Source of the DNA: Botryosphaeria dothidea
Lineage: Eukaryota; Ascomycota; Dothideomycetes; Botryosphaeriales; Botryosphaeriaceae
NCBI GenBank assembly: GCA_011503125.2
Contig: WWBZ02000022.1
Span: 310,001-374,000, forward strand
Direction of reading: 5' to 3'
DNA: 64,000 nucleotides
Numbering within the stretch: the first letter of the stretch is position 1; each line of letters opens with the position of its first letter. The position numbers and the translations under genes were made by a program. The notes beneath the pieces are model-generated. The model made no database searches. It was not told where the DNA came from and worked only from the letters and a program-made list of their open reading frames with translations. Of the stretch, positions 31,309 to 43,554 are shown piece after piece.

Positions 31309-32855
31309 CGTGCGAGCCACCTACGTCGAATTCAAGGTTTCTCCGCACATAATGTCGATGGGTTCCCTTGTGAGTCGCAGCACTTGTCTGGATGGGATTT
31401 TGACCGCTGAACTCAATGCGTTATCGCCCGGAAAATTGCCTCGCCTTTCGATGGATACTGCTGCTGCGAACCCTCGTCGCTCCGTGGGCTGGCCAAATGA
31501 AAGCTAATTGACTTACAAAGCGCAAGGTAAGGGACGTAGAGTCCACTGAGACTGAGCTTCTGTTCATTTGTGAACGAGTCCCAACTGAGATACTCAGCAA
31601 TACAGGTCATGGTAGTGATGCCGGTCTGGCAGGAATAGATAAGGAGGTGAACCGGGACCTTTGGATCATCTGCGACAGGCGTAAGTGGAAACGATCGCAA
31701 TCAGCTTCCTGACTTTGGGTGCGACAGCCGACGGATCGAGCCAAAAGCAAATCTAGGCGTCAAGTGAGGATTTGAAGCCTTCATTCGACGACGTTTATCA
31801 ATCGAGTCAGGATCCGTTTGCGTCCCGATGGGCGCGTCAGCTGCTCGCGTAGCTGTGCTTGTTGGCAGTGATCGTCGGCTGCAATACCCATGGAGGTTTT
31901 TGAGAAAGCTTACCGCGCCTCAAGGCACCGACAGCCCAAGCGGAGAGTGGGGCGTGGTACAGCAGCTAATCACGTGTCAGTGCGATATCACAAAGCTTGG
32001 CAAAATGGTTGTCTTGACCTCCATCCATATATACGTGGAAAACCACACTCTTTCCGGCGGCGGATTGCCCGGTTAGCCAAAGCCGATGACGCCAGACGAC
32101 GGCGTGAACGGGGCAGAGTATGGGGCTTACGGTGGAGCACTAAAGAAGCGGTCCTGGTAGGTCTCGATGTACCAGCTACGTAGAGCGAGAAGCGGCGCAG
32201 GTTTCATCCATTCCGGATAGAGAGGGAGGATGTCAACGCCTCAAAGACCGCGTCAGCTGCAGATCATTGCGGAGGATGCTCGCGTGGGTAGCCGAGGGCG
32301 TACAGAAGACGATGGGGATGTGGATGGCGAAGAACGTGAGGTACAGCAGGTCGCGCTTGCGCGCAAATATCGATTTTGGCGCTGGTGCATCCATTGAGCT
32401 TCCGATTCGCGAAGGGAGGCTGACGCGGCTTCGTGTTCTGATGCAGGATGCAATGGACGGGAGGCGCGTTTTTGGTGTTGCTTCTCGGTTTCGCTCGCGT
32501 TCGCTACCACACAGCAGATCGGAGCTAATTATTATGTAAGCACAAATAAACGACTAATCACGTGGAGGCGCTTGCTTGGCAGGCTGTTTTCACGTCGTCG
32601 CTGCTATTGCCATCTGTTTTCATCGCGGCAGGTCCCTCCATGCTGCAGATTTGTCGACTACTACGCGCCCTCCAGCTGCGGGCAGCTCCCTCGCGTGTGT
32701 TCAGGCACTAATTATTGACCAGCTGCTCGGTGTTCCTTCCACCTGCGCTCGGCTCTGACTTAAGGCCGAGCTTTCCCATCGCCAGGAACAACACGAGTTT
32801 TGCATCCCCGGGTTCTCTTTCCTCGCATCTTTGGTTATCTGATCATCTCGCCGCA

Positions 32856-35535
32856 ATGTCTGAAGCTGTGGCTCAGAATACGCCTAATTCCAGCACTCGG
32901 CGTTCGCATACTCCCGAGGAGGCCAACAATGAAGTCCGAAAACGCCGCCGCATAGCTCTATCTTGCTACGATTGCCGCCGTCGAAAGCTGCGATGCGACC
33001 GCGAGTATCCTGCATGCGGCCGATGTCGCAAGGGAGGCCATCCAGAGACCTGCTCCTACGACTCTCGCGCTGAGCGGCCTGCAGCTACCCGGGATGCTCA
33101 TCATCCAGTCGTTGAGAGCGACGAAGACCGAGCCAATGTCTTAAGTCCGACCAGCTCCAACACTGTCCCAAGAGCCCCGGTCGTGCCCGACGCCAACCAG
33201 CACGGCTCGCGGGACAGCACGGATCTACTCTCCGTCCAGCGCAAGAAAATCGCTGAGCTGGAAACCCGCCTGGCCCAGCTCGAAGGGAAATCTCAGAACC
33301 CTCTCCCCAACGGCCATGCAATCCAACATGCTGGCGACGAGCTCTTGTGGCCCAATGCCCAGCCCACCCACCGACGGTCCGCTAGCGATGGAGACGAGAA
33401 CGAGACTATGCTCATCCGAGGCAAAGCCTTCGAGACGACCTACTTCGGTCGGAGTAATATTACCAGCGTTGTCATTACGCATGTAAGTCTTGCGCCTCCC
33501 CAAAATCTTCGTGGATCCAGCCCCGAAAGCCGGAGACGCCACAACATCACAATTTTAGACCCGCAATCATGTCCCGAGACCACCATGAGGTGCCCACGAT
33601 GGCAGATATGTTCTTCCCAGAAGTAACCAGACTCGGCGGACCCACCCAGACGTTCTTTTCTAACTTCTGTAGTTTCCGGGCCTTCGCTCCTTCATGCAGG
33701 CCACATTCAAACAGTACCCCGGCCTGATGCAAGGGCGTCCAGAAATGAAGGCCATTCGCGAACGCTGGAAAAAACACAAGGTTCTTTCAGCTCCGAGTGA
33801 AGATCTTGAAGCGCTGCTCCCTCCCAAGGAAAACGTAGATCACTTAGTCCGACACTACTTCAACACGCTCGAGACAACCCACAGGATATTACACATACCC
33901 AGCTTCTGGGACGAATATGCACGCTTCTGGGCCGAACCCTTGAGACGCCGCCCAGAATTCACTGCAACAGTTCTTGCCGTTCTGTCAACAGTCATTGTCG
34001 CTACATTTGACCACCCAACTACCTACCGTGCAGACCGACCGATCCAGGTAGAGACAGCACAGGAATGGGTAGATGCTATCGAGCGGTGGTTGTCGAGGCA
34101 GAGCCGGAAGCATGCAGATCTGAGCCACTTCCAAATCCGCTGTCTTCTGATGCAGACAAGATGTGTCAACTCCATAAAGTGGAAGGAGATCTGGGGCAAT
34201 GCGAGAAACCTCATCACCTTTGGGCTATCCACCGGTCTTCACCGTGACCCCAGCTGGTTGATCAAAGAGACAACCATCTTCGACCAAGAGATGAGGCGTC
34301 GCCTCTGGGCCACAATGCTGGAGACGGAGCTGCAATGCTCGATATACCGGGGAATGCCTTCATCCTCACACGGCCTTTTTACCGATACCTCACCGCCACT
34401 GAATGTTAACGACGAAGATATTGATAACACAGCCCGCAAGGCTCCCCCAACCCCTTGGCCCGTGCAAGAGTACACATCGGCGTCCTACCTCTATGTATCA
34501 TCAAAGAGTCTCACATTGAGGATCGAGATAAACTCAGCATTGAACAACCAGGCAACGCCATTGACTTACGATGAAACAATGTCTTTCGCCGAAAAGGTGG
34601 TGGCAGAGTTGGAGAAAATCCCATCATGGACTGGTCGAGAGGAGGCGGTGGTACCACGTATGCTTCTCGACATCCAACTGCGACAATTTCTTGTTCTTCT
34701 TCACGAACCTTTGGCTCGGAAAGCTGGCTCCGAGCCCCGGTACACGTACTCACGCACGGCATGTTTCGATGCAGCAGCGTCGGTGATTAACCAGCACCAC
34801 AAAATCATGTCCATGGGCAACAAGACGGTCCTACTTCCTCTCTGGAACGATACGGCCCGCGCGGCTATATCAATCATCCACAACGCCTTCATGTCCAGCC
34901 TTTCACAAGACTACCGTTTCTTCCAAAACCACAGAGTCGCCATTGCCGAACTGGTCGAAAAAGCTATTATCGTTATCGAAGAGAAGTCCCTGCGTACAGG
35001 TGCAGGGTTTGGTCACATGGGTCACATTTCGGCCGCTTATGACCTGTTGATCGCAAAAGTGCTACCCGAGGACAAGGAGAAAGTCATGAAGCACAACGTC
35101 GAAAGAATGCTAAGGCTCCATAGGACCATGCTAACCAACCAAGAACGCCTTCCCGACATGCCGGCAGAGACAGGACAAGCCAACACAGTAAGTGCATGAT
35201 CCCACCCATCAATCTGTTGGACTTGCTGACATCCCGCTCCAGCAGCATCCCGTATTACCTGTCGGCTACACAACCGCGCCGGGCATGCCCAACATCCAGA
35301 TGCCATATGGCATTCCCATGGCGGTAAGTGAATCAACGTCAAAGCGCGTTCACTATATGCGAAGCGTACCCCTGTCCTTCATTTCTCCATCGAGCCGCGG
35401 GAAGAACGTGCTAATTGCTTTTTAACCTTCCCTCTTCAGCAGCCCGGCTCCGAACACCCACCAATAATCACTTTTCCTGAAATCCAGGGATGGGGTCTTG
35501 ACGAACTTTGGGGATTCGGTCCTACCGACCTGTGA
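32856..35535 (+). CDS. Zn2Cys6 fungal transcription factor
   Basis: Four exons: 32856-33482, 33673-35187, 35243-35323 and 35440-35535 (772 residues). All introns start GTAAGT, and all joins are phase 0. The binuclear zinc cluster has Cys at 37, 40, 47, 54, 57 and 66 (C-x2-C-x6-C-x6-C-x2-C-x8-C), preceded by a basic KRRR patch and followed by a short coiled coil (IAELETRLAQLEG). The middle is the fungal-specific regulatory domain (about nt 33840-34700), with the typical LITFGLSTGLHRDPS and RRRLWATMLETELQ motifs. The first intron joins VVITH to FPGLRSFMQ. The gene converges on a P450, so it may control that gene (inference from position only). Confidence 0.88.
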
Positions 35536-36213
35536 ATGTAAAAAATTGTAATTACGACATTTGTTTTCCCCGCACCTTCGACGTTAGATCACCTTCTCCA
35601 CACGACCGCTTGCAATTTAGCAAATAACAAAGATATATCGATACCCCGAGACAATTGATCGTCATTTAAAAGCACCATGAGATTCATCAGAAACTTTCGA
35701 CCGAGGCGTGCTACAGCAGACAGGTGGCGGTAATGGTCTTCGACATGTAACTTCGTGGGGAGTCGAAAGATCCATCTGGAAGCAAGTGCATTGTGTTTCC
35801 AATAACAAAGCGATCCGGCGAATGTTTCAATTTCTCATATGGTTGGAACCAGACCTTTGGCTAACTGTGAGCAGCAGGACTCCTCTGTACCCCGTTTCCA
35901 GTTGGTGAGGCGGCGTTCTTGGCACGCTCTGGATCACGACCGCCAACGGCATTCTCATGTATCGAAGATGTTATTCCGGCGGCTAAGTAGCACTACCGTG
36001 TCCTGTACAATAATTTCGCCCATAGTGTCCTCCAACGCCTCTCACGCCCGCAAATATACATCTGACGCTAAGAAACCGATGCTCGACTTTCAGCTGAATC
36101 TTTCTCCATGATCAGCCTGCAATTCCCACGACTTCCTTCAATATCCTCAAAACGCTCCCCCGTCTAACACCCATTGTCTTCGAGAATGGCGTTTCTTTCC
36201 TTTTCTCTCCTTT
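35536..36213. other. Intergenic region between convergent regulator and P450
   Basis: Both 3' ends point into this 678-base stretch. No gene or repeat is visible; the short open frames lack features. Confidence 0.5.
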
Positions 36214-38181
36214 TCAAGATTTAACCGTCCCGCTTTTCCGCCTCACTTCGATACGAGCATCAACCGCAGGGATGATGGTCATGCCGATCCACTTGGTGGC
36301 AGGCCGCTCTGGGAGGTGCTTGATGTCGTAGTTCAGGACCAGATACGCAATGAGCATCTTCAGCTCATGAGCCACGAAGAAGCGTCCAGGGCTGAGAGAA
36401 AGCAAAAAAGGTCAGCAAAACCTTCGCACCATCTTGAAAAAAGGGACAACTTACCAAGCGTGCCTCCCATGCCCCCACGGGAAATGCGCATCCCCCGTCG
36501 TCACCATACCCTTCTGCTTCAACCGCAGCCCCTCCTCGCGCCCCCTCTCCTCCACCGCCTTCGCCTCGAACGCCTCGCGCTCGCGCGAATGTCTGAACGC
36601 GTCGTACGCCATCGGCCGCTCGAAGACCTCCGGATCGTGCAGCCTGCTGTGCAGCGGCAGCGCGAGTATGCCGCCCTGAGGCACGTGCCAGCCTTCCGTC
36701 TTGTTGGTGACGCCCTCCCTCGCGACGACCTTGCGGCCGACCAAAGTCTGGGCGAAAGTGGACAGGCGCATGCTCTCGCGGATGGCGCTATCGGTGCGCA
36801 GCAGGCGCGCGAGGCCGTTCTTGCTCCACGTGCCGTGCTCGCTCTCCTCCTGCGCCCACACGCGCGCGGCCTCCTCGCGGATGCCGTCGAGATAGCCTTC
36901 CGCCGGGTCGGCCGAGAGCAGGTCGAGCAGGGTCGCGTGCGCGGTCATGACGGTCGTGTGGATCGAGGCGAAGTTGATGGGGATCAGGCGCTGCGTGATG
37001 CGGACGGGGTCGAGCTCGTCGGCGCGGCCTTCCTGCGTCGCCAGCCGGATGTGCCACGAGACGTAGTCGTTCGGCTCGACCCAGTCCGCGTACGTGGGAT
37101 CGCCGGCTGACTTGGCCGCGATGTCGCGCAGGCGCTGCTTGACGAGGGGGATTGTGTGCTTTGCCGTCTGGCGGTAGTGCCACTTGTTCGCGAGGGAGGC
37201 GATGTTGCCGAGGATGGGCTTGAGGGCCGGCGGCGTGGTGCTGAGGATCATCATGTTGCGCACGACGTCGTTGGTGAAGCTGACCATGTTGGCCAGGTAG
37301 TGCGCGTCGCGGCACAGCGGCGCGCCCACCATCATCCGGTTCGTCAGGCGCGGTACCAGCGCCAGGAAGGCGCCCCACACGTTGAGGGACTTCCACGACT
37401 GCGTGTCGGTGCCGAAGACGTCGTCCATGGCCAGGCGCACCTCGCCGTCGATGTCCGGGATCAGCGCGTTCAGGTGCCGCGCCAGCGAGCGGTGGATGAC
37501 GTGCTCGTGGTAGGGGTCCTCGAGGAGCTTGGGGGTCAGGAAGGAGTAGTCGCCGTGCAGCGAGTCGTAGTGCGCTGCCGAGGTGGAGAGCACGTTGTCG
37601 GGCTGCTCGAGGAGCCAGGACATCTGCGTGGTGGGGACGACGAGTTGCGGCAGGTGGCCGGGGGCGGAGGGAAGGATGAAGGTGCGGTTTTTCTTGTTGT
37701 ACTGTTGATTTCAAGTCAGTTTTCTCCTTTCCAGCTGTTTTATAGCTTTCTATGCTTCCTCAGAAATTCCCCATGTATTCCTCTTTTTTTCCTTTTTTTC
37801 CTTTTTTTTTCGTGGCCATTCGTTCGATTTTGCTCTCCCGTCTCCCTCCTTTGCGCGCCCCAAACTCAAAAATAATTAGAAAAGGCATACTGTATTATAT
37901 CCCTCCTGCAACCAGCTCCTCGCATGAAGAATGCTCTTGAAAGCCGACATAACCCCCGCGAGCCAGCCATTGCCCTCCTTTCCCACCCATGGCACCGCAT
38001 TAGGATACTTCGGCTGCCGCACTGCTGCGATAATTGAGTAGGCGACGATGTAGAAGGCGACGGCGGTGACGACGGCGACGACGTTTCCGAGGGTTAACGA
38101 TTGGACGAACGACGTGGGCTCTTTCGACATGTGAGATGACGGCGACGCCATGGTCGGCGCGGACGCATTGAGTGACGCCAT
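36214..38181 (-). CDS. Cytochrome P450 monooxygenase (ent-kaurene oxidase/CYP503-like group)
   Basis: Three exons: 37891-38181, 36455-37701 and 36214-36391 (571 residues). An N-terminal membrane anchor (about residues 30-55, VVAVVTAVAFYIVAYSIIAA) places it in the ER. The oxygen-binding helix reads INFASIHTTVMTAHA, typical of this fungal group in place of the classic AGxxT. The K-helix E-x-x-R is E406/R409 (ESMR). The heme-binding loop FPWGHGRHACPGRFF is completed by the last splice, which forms the ligand Cys513. Without that splice the frame ends at HAW and loses the heme ligand. Fungal relatives oxidise terpenoids or other lipophilic compounds; the substrate is not predictable here, and the subfamily is a judgement from motif style. 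Neighbour: a Zn2Cys6 regulator, convergent. Confidence 0.87.
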
Positions 38182-39583
38182 GGCTGGGAAGTGCGGATCG
38201 AGTCGTTGTCGACGCTGTCTATCTGCCCATGGGTTTGCTTGGGGAGGGCGCAAAGGCGGAGGGAGGGCTGCGGAGTAATTATATCGAAATGTGGCGGAGG
38301 ATAGTCAGCGGTTCATATGCAAGTACATCCTGCCCCCATGCTCGAACATGTGGGGCCCCGACGGCCATCCACGCAGCGTAGGGCAGGACGCGGGCCGGCG
38401 AGTGTGCTGTTCGCTCGGGAGCGCGAGTTGCCGGGGGTGGGCGATCTGCTACTAAGCTTTCACTATTCGCAGCTGCCTCTCGCTTTCGCTACTCGCGGCG
38501 TCGCGTGGTGGGATTTTATTTTGCCAGCTTCTGCATCCTGCGCCATGCCATTGGCCGGCCGCGGCGTCTGTTTGATCGACGTCGTGTGGGTTTTGTCACT
38601 ACCGTCGCCCTCGCAGGAGGGGGGGGGGAGGGGGGGGGCTAATAAGGCTACTGTTGATGTTTCAGGCAACTCGCTCTTGACACTCGTCGCACACGATGTC
38701 CGTAGCAACTCTTCACAAGAATATATTGCATCCCGCTCCCGGTCGCATTTGTGTTCTCTGGCAGGAAAGCAAAGGCGCACGCGCGCTGATTCGACGACGG
38801 CGACGCAGCAGGCGATTCCTGAAGGAACGGTGCGCACGGCAACGTGCTGCAGCTGATTTAGGCGCGAAACCGATAGCGAGCAAGCACCCCCCGCTGAAGG
38901 GAGGAAGCCTTCTCTCCGGCCGATCGTGTTGCCCGGGTGCGGCTAGTGTCCGATCGGGAAAGGAAAGGCAGCGCCACTTTGCCCCTGTGGGAAGAGCAGA
39001 ACGGATGCCATCATCCCGAGTATTGCAGTGGCGTGTAGCGGTGTCTGTTGAGCGGCGGCAACCACTTCGAGCACGAGTACGCAATCGCCTCCGGGGCAGA
39101 AGCAGTTATCCGGACGGGATTGATGTCATCCTCGTTACAGGTCCATACTGCTCCAACCTTGCCAAAGAAAATCCCGGGAAGCGGTCCGACTGTCGCGCTT
39201 TTCCGCTCTTCCAGCGTTTGTGCAACGGCGTTCCCATATTTTAAGCTTCCAGAAGCTCCGGAATGCGAAGTACCTGCAGGATTGCCGTGTCTCACAACGC
39301 CGTGCCTCCACACGATTCAGAGGATGTATCACCAACTGATTGTACAACTCTACGCGACCGCCGAGAGCAGAATGAGCTTCTTTTTCTATGCCTTCTACGT
39401 CTCGAGATCTGGCATGATCCGTTGCTTTCATCATGCCGTTCGTTTCGTTTCGTCTCCGCCCTACTATTGTCCCGCCAATTTATTACTGATGCCCATTCCC
39501 GATGTTGCTTTGTGTCACTCTGCCCGTGTATTTTCCGCTCAACGATTAACTGCATCTCCACTCCCTTCAAACTCTGGTCTCCA
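38182..39583. other. 1.4-kb upstream region of the P450, no gene seen
   Basis: This stretch holds the P450 promoter and the 3' side of the aquaglyceroporin gene. It contains a marked G-run (38616-38638). Several open frames of 100-180 codons overlap here in different frames, with no protein-like features. Confidence 0.5.
38616..38638 (+). repeat. Poly-G tract
   Basis: GG-A-G10-A-G9 on the plus strand, about 440 bases upstream of the P450 start. G-runs of this kind can form a G-quadruplex; they are also frequent places for length errors in assemblies. Confidence 0.6.
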
Positions 39584-42103
39584 TTAAAACTCCTTCTCCC
39601 CCTTCGGCACGACCTTCTTCAATCTCCTCCTATATTTCGCCGGCAACCGATAGTTCACCGGCGACTCGGACCCGACAAACACGAACGAGTCGTACACCGA
39701 GCATCCCGTTATACTTCCGCAAATCGTCGCGACCCACGGACCCCACAGCCACCACAGCCCCACCTCCGTGAACATGTTGGTGTTGTACCCGACCATCAAG
39801 CAGACCAGGCGCGGGCCGAAATCACTGGCGGGATTGAGCGCAACCCCCGTGTTGTAACCGAGCGTCATCTTCTGCGCCGTGACCAGCAAGCCCATGATGA
39901 ACGCGTGCAAGCCCGCGCCAGGCGGATTGTTCTGGTCGTCGCCGAGCGAGAGCACGCTCATCATCATGACGGTCGCAGCGACGAACTGCGTGAAGAACGC
40001 CGTCGCCGGACTGACGAAGTCCTGCGGCTTGCTGTAAAAATTCGTCGCCGTATCCACCAACCCCGGATCGACGTGGTGGATGGCTTCGTGGAAGATGGCG
40101 TACGCGAGCGCCGCCGCCGTGATGCAGCCCAGCAGCTGGCAGGCCCAGTAGACGAGCATCTGGCGCGGCGGGAAGCCGCGGAAGATCCAGAGCGACAGGG
40201 AGATGGCCGGGTTCATGTGGGCGCCCGACACGCCGCCGCCCAGGTAGATGCCGAACATGAAGGGGATGCCCCACGCCCAGCAGCTGGTCTCATAGTTGCC
40301 GTACTCGCCGTTGGCGAGGTTGACTTGGAGCGTCGCGCACATGCCCCGGAAGATGGAGACGGTGGTCTGTCGACGAAGCCGAACACGCGTTAGCAAGACG
40401 GGCTCAGATCCAGGCATCTCATATCACTGCACCTTTACTTACGCACAGATACTCTGCGAGAGGTTCTGGATGTTTTGCACGTATCCTGGCCCACCAGTTC
40501 CGCAACTTTTCGGGATCCACCTCTCCCGTTTCAGCCTCGTCTTTCCCGTTCTGGCTGACGGGTTCCGCATCGATGGCCCACTTGGTATAGTCTTCGTCCT
40601 GGTCATCACCCTCGCCGTCGAAGCTTCTCCCAATTCTGTCGAAGTCGGCGAAAGGGTCGAAGTTGTTTTGAGGCCGCCCATCATCATCAAGTGGAGCGCG
40701 ACCCTCCGTGCCGGTGGGGTTTGCGGCCGCTTGGTTCTCGTAAGGCAGCTAGGCCTGCTGCCGCTCACGCGCCTTGGTCTCTTCAGGGCTCTCGACGGTG
40801 GCTTTGCGTTGCGGCTTGCGCCTTGATATACGCCCTTGCTCTTCATCTTCCTGGTGAGGCAGGTCCGTAGCTAGACTATGAGTAGGCCTGTGTTGAGACA
40901 CGGGCTGTGAACCTGCTTGGTGTGGCAGGGCAGTACCAAGGCCGTATGGCTTCTCCTTGTCCTTGTATTTCCCCGAGGTCTTGGATCGGTCTTCCTTCTC
41001 AGAGTCTCGCTCCTTTCCTGTTTTTGGGTCTTGACGCTTCCCTTTCTTAGATTCTTGCTTCTTTCCCATCTCGAGGTCTTGCTGCTTGGACGCCTGCTCG
41101 GCCTGAATGTTGTTGAGGGTGCGGCGCACGGTATGAGGGCAACGGCGATCCAAGACCGAAGACAGGGCGCTTAGGGCCTTGTCCGTGCCAAGGATTGAGC
41201 TTGTAGTATTCGTCGTCGATGCGAGGTTGAAACTTCGAGTTGGGAGGTTGGCGGAAAGGCTCCTCCGGTCGTTCCGTCTCCTCATACACCTCGCTCCACT
41301 TGCTGTTGGTGCTACGTTGACTTGCATTGCGGTTGACGCCGTCGTCACCTTTGTATTTTGATCTTTTGCGTCAGTTACGAGTGGGATTCAAACGTGAGGT
41401 GTAAAGAGGACAAGCAAGAAAAATGATGTTGGCAGTGTACATGACGAAGCTCAATCGTAGCCTCGGTGTACAAGAGAGTCCCGGCATCTAAAGGTCCTTT
41501 CGAAGAAAGCCTTTTCTTCACCACCACTATTCGCCATCACATGCTCCACTCAGTCAAACCCTAGTGCCAAAAATCGATCCATAGAAATAATGAAAATGGG
41601 GTTATGACAAGAATGCTACTCACCAGCACTCTGTCGTGCATCTCCCGGCGCTACATGCAGCAACTCCTGTGTCCTGTTCATCCCATCCACGGCATTACGG
41701 ACTGCTTCCTGAGTCTCATGGAGCTGCTGGATCTGGTTCTGGCTCTCTTCCATCTGTGTACGAAGTTCGGTTATCCGATCCTTATTCTCCTGCATCGAAG
41801 ACCCTCGACGGTGATGGTTTGCTGTCTCTTGAGATGACCTGCCCGGGTTGAGTTGGCGCGACGACAGCAGTCTCTGGAAGTCTTGCCCCGAAGATTCCGG
41901 ATCTTCACTTTGAATGGCATGATTACCAGAGAGGTCGCTATCAGACGGGACTGTGGGTGGGCTGCTCTGGTGAGCCAGAAGACTCTGCCGGTCACCTGGA
42001 GTTGTAAATTAGTGGCATAGCAATCTCAACGGCTGCACTTCCAAATTGCAGCCGCGTATGGAGAAGAACAAGGTTACACACCGTTCTTGGGAGAAGAAGA
42101 CAT
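39584..42103 (-). CDS. Aquaglyceroporin-like MIP channel with two N-terminal lesions (possible pseudogene)
   Basis: Exons: 42082-42103, 41624-41995, 40443-41348 and 39584-40366; all joins use GT-AG and stay in phase. The last exon encodes the complete channel core with both pore motifs, AHMNPAISLS and VALNPASDFGPR; the Asp after the second NPA is typical of glycerol-permeable channels. The preceding exons encode a long charged cytosolic N-terminus with family landmarks (NPWHGQGPKRPVFGLGSPLP; NWWARIRAKHPEPLAEYL). Two things break this exon. Around 41131-41140 the frame must shift by one base (an extra C before TCATACC) to continue as HTVRRTLNNI. An in-frame TAG at 40749-40751 interrupts QQA-stop-LPYENQ. 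A 48-base in-phase intron ending at that TAG is possible but has a poor donor (GTCGAG). As written, no full-length channel is encoded. Real decay and assembly error are both possible. A TATA-like CTTTATATG lies about 75 bases upstream. Confidence 0.7.
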
Positions 42104-43554
42104 TGTATGTAGCTGGGTATCGAACCGAACTGAAAGTTCAAGTCTGTAGCAAAATCTTCTAGACTAGCATTACCTCACATATAAAGGGAGCAAGGAAGTT
42201 GATTCAAGACTAGAGGGGAGATACGTCAGTCCCCCGAAGCACGAACAACAAGGCAGCTTCATAATGGACCATGGGAATGCGTAAAGTCGGTAGTCCACTT
42301 TGACGTAGGGATAAGCTTCACAGCCCTCCACACGTGGAAGTAACACCGCGGGAAGAGGCGAAAACAGCTAAGCTGCAGGGCCCCCGGCGCACGTTTTCAG
42401 ATGGTAGATAGCCGAGATACTGTATTTGGAGAGGATGACCAGCGAGGTTGTGGAGACCATTATTATCTGTTTAATGATCGGCGATTCGGATGATGACGAT
42501 CCTTTTGCCATGCCGCATTGGAAGTTGGATAACCAATAGCCTTGAAAAATTGGCTTTAACTTAGAACAAGAGGTCAACCTGTTTTGACCCGCCTCAAAGG
42601 GTGGCCCAATGGTCTGGCATGGCAGACTGTGTGCTACATTGATAAAGATAGCAAATAGGGACAGGGTCCCTGGACTCCAGACCCGGGTTGCAGGATCAAA
42701 CGTCATCTTGTGGACCTTGTCGCGTCGCATCCGGCACTGTGGTTGGCAATCACCCGCATACGCTGAAACGTGGCTCTCTTGGGAAAGCACAATCGTGATG
42801 CGCGGCAATCGGTGATGTGTTTCGTAGGCGAGGTGCAGATTGACCGTCTTACGTGCGTGGAATACTGCTGATCTGGGGCACAGCTGTCGAGTGAAAGGCC
42901 GTCTTCAGGGAAATTCCGTCGCGATTGGGATGCTTCATCGTGAAAATGTTGTCACGCTTGGGTTTGCCACAGCGAGAGGCCAGCAGGGAAGCTCGGTTGC
43001 TGACGGATAGTGGGCGTTTTATACACAGGCACCGGACGTAGTGTGTACGCGTTGTCCCCAAAGGCCTTGAATAGAGTTTTTGGCAGGAGTGCGCTGTTCC
43101 GGTAAGACGGAGGTGTTGATGTTGAGATGGGAGGAGAGCGGTCAGGGCGATGAAATCGTGTATGATGATGGGCCGAGGATTGCCCCACCAGGAAGTAACG
43201 GCACTCAGCTCTTACAAAAGATTTCCCTTTTCGACACAGTTGCTGTGAGATCTACCTCGGACACTCCGAACATAGGCCAGTCTCATGACCAATATGGTTA
43301 AGTCACGTCCGGATGGATGCCCCAGCTCCGCGCGAGTATCTGCACATGCCTGATGGTTATGAGACTGACTTTTTTCATTCGTTCGAATCGAATCTTAATT
43401 CGTTCATAGTACAAGGAAACCAATGTCCATCCCATCCAAGAAAAGGTATTCCGATTGCTTCCCGCCAATCAATTCCGACGTCCACTCTCATTCTTGCTTC
43501 GTCCGAAACCTTTCCGATACCGCATTGCCGGAGTAGCCAGCGCAAAACACCCAT
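42104..43554. other. 1.45-kb intergenic region, no gene seen
   Basis: Promoter side of the channel gene and 3' side of the small secreted protein gene. Open frames are short and without domains. I see no repeat or RNA gene. Confidence 0.5.

Larger units (their letters stand above)
29182..32855. other. 3.7-kb region without a convincing gene
   Basis: The longest gene-free stretch in the window. The first few hundred bases are the promoter of the secreted protein, and the last few hundred precede the Zn2Cys6 regulator. Between them, open frames are short (at most about 130 codons), overlap on both strands and show no domain, signal peptide or splice-joined continuation that I can recognise. 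No transposase, reverse transcriptase or terminal repeat was seen. A short inverted repeat lies at 31231-31308. It may hold long regulatory sequence, a non-coding RNA or a decayed gene; I cannot tell which. Confidence 0.5.

Noticed and set aside
33483..33672. Possible extra exon inside the first intron of the Zn2Cys6 gene
   Set aside because: Joining the phase-0 exon at the internal acceptor before ACCCGC gives a stop after ten codons; the direct join to FPGLRSFMQ restores the family sequence.
36316..37110. Plus-strand frame of 264 codons
   Set aside because: Antisense to the P450 exons; Arg/Ala/Leu-rich shadow of GC-rich codons.
41365..41395. TTTGAATCCC on the minus strand, similar to a tRNA T-arm
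   Set aside because: It lies in an intron of the channel gene and the flanks do not pair into a T-stem or acceptor stem.
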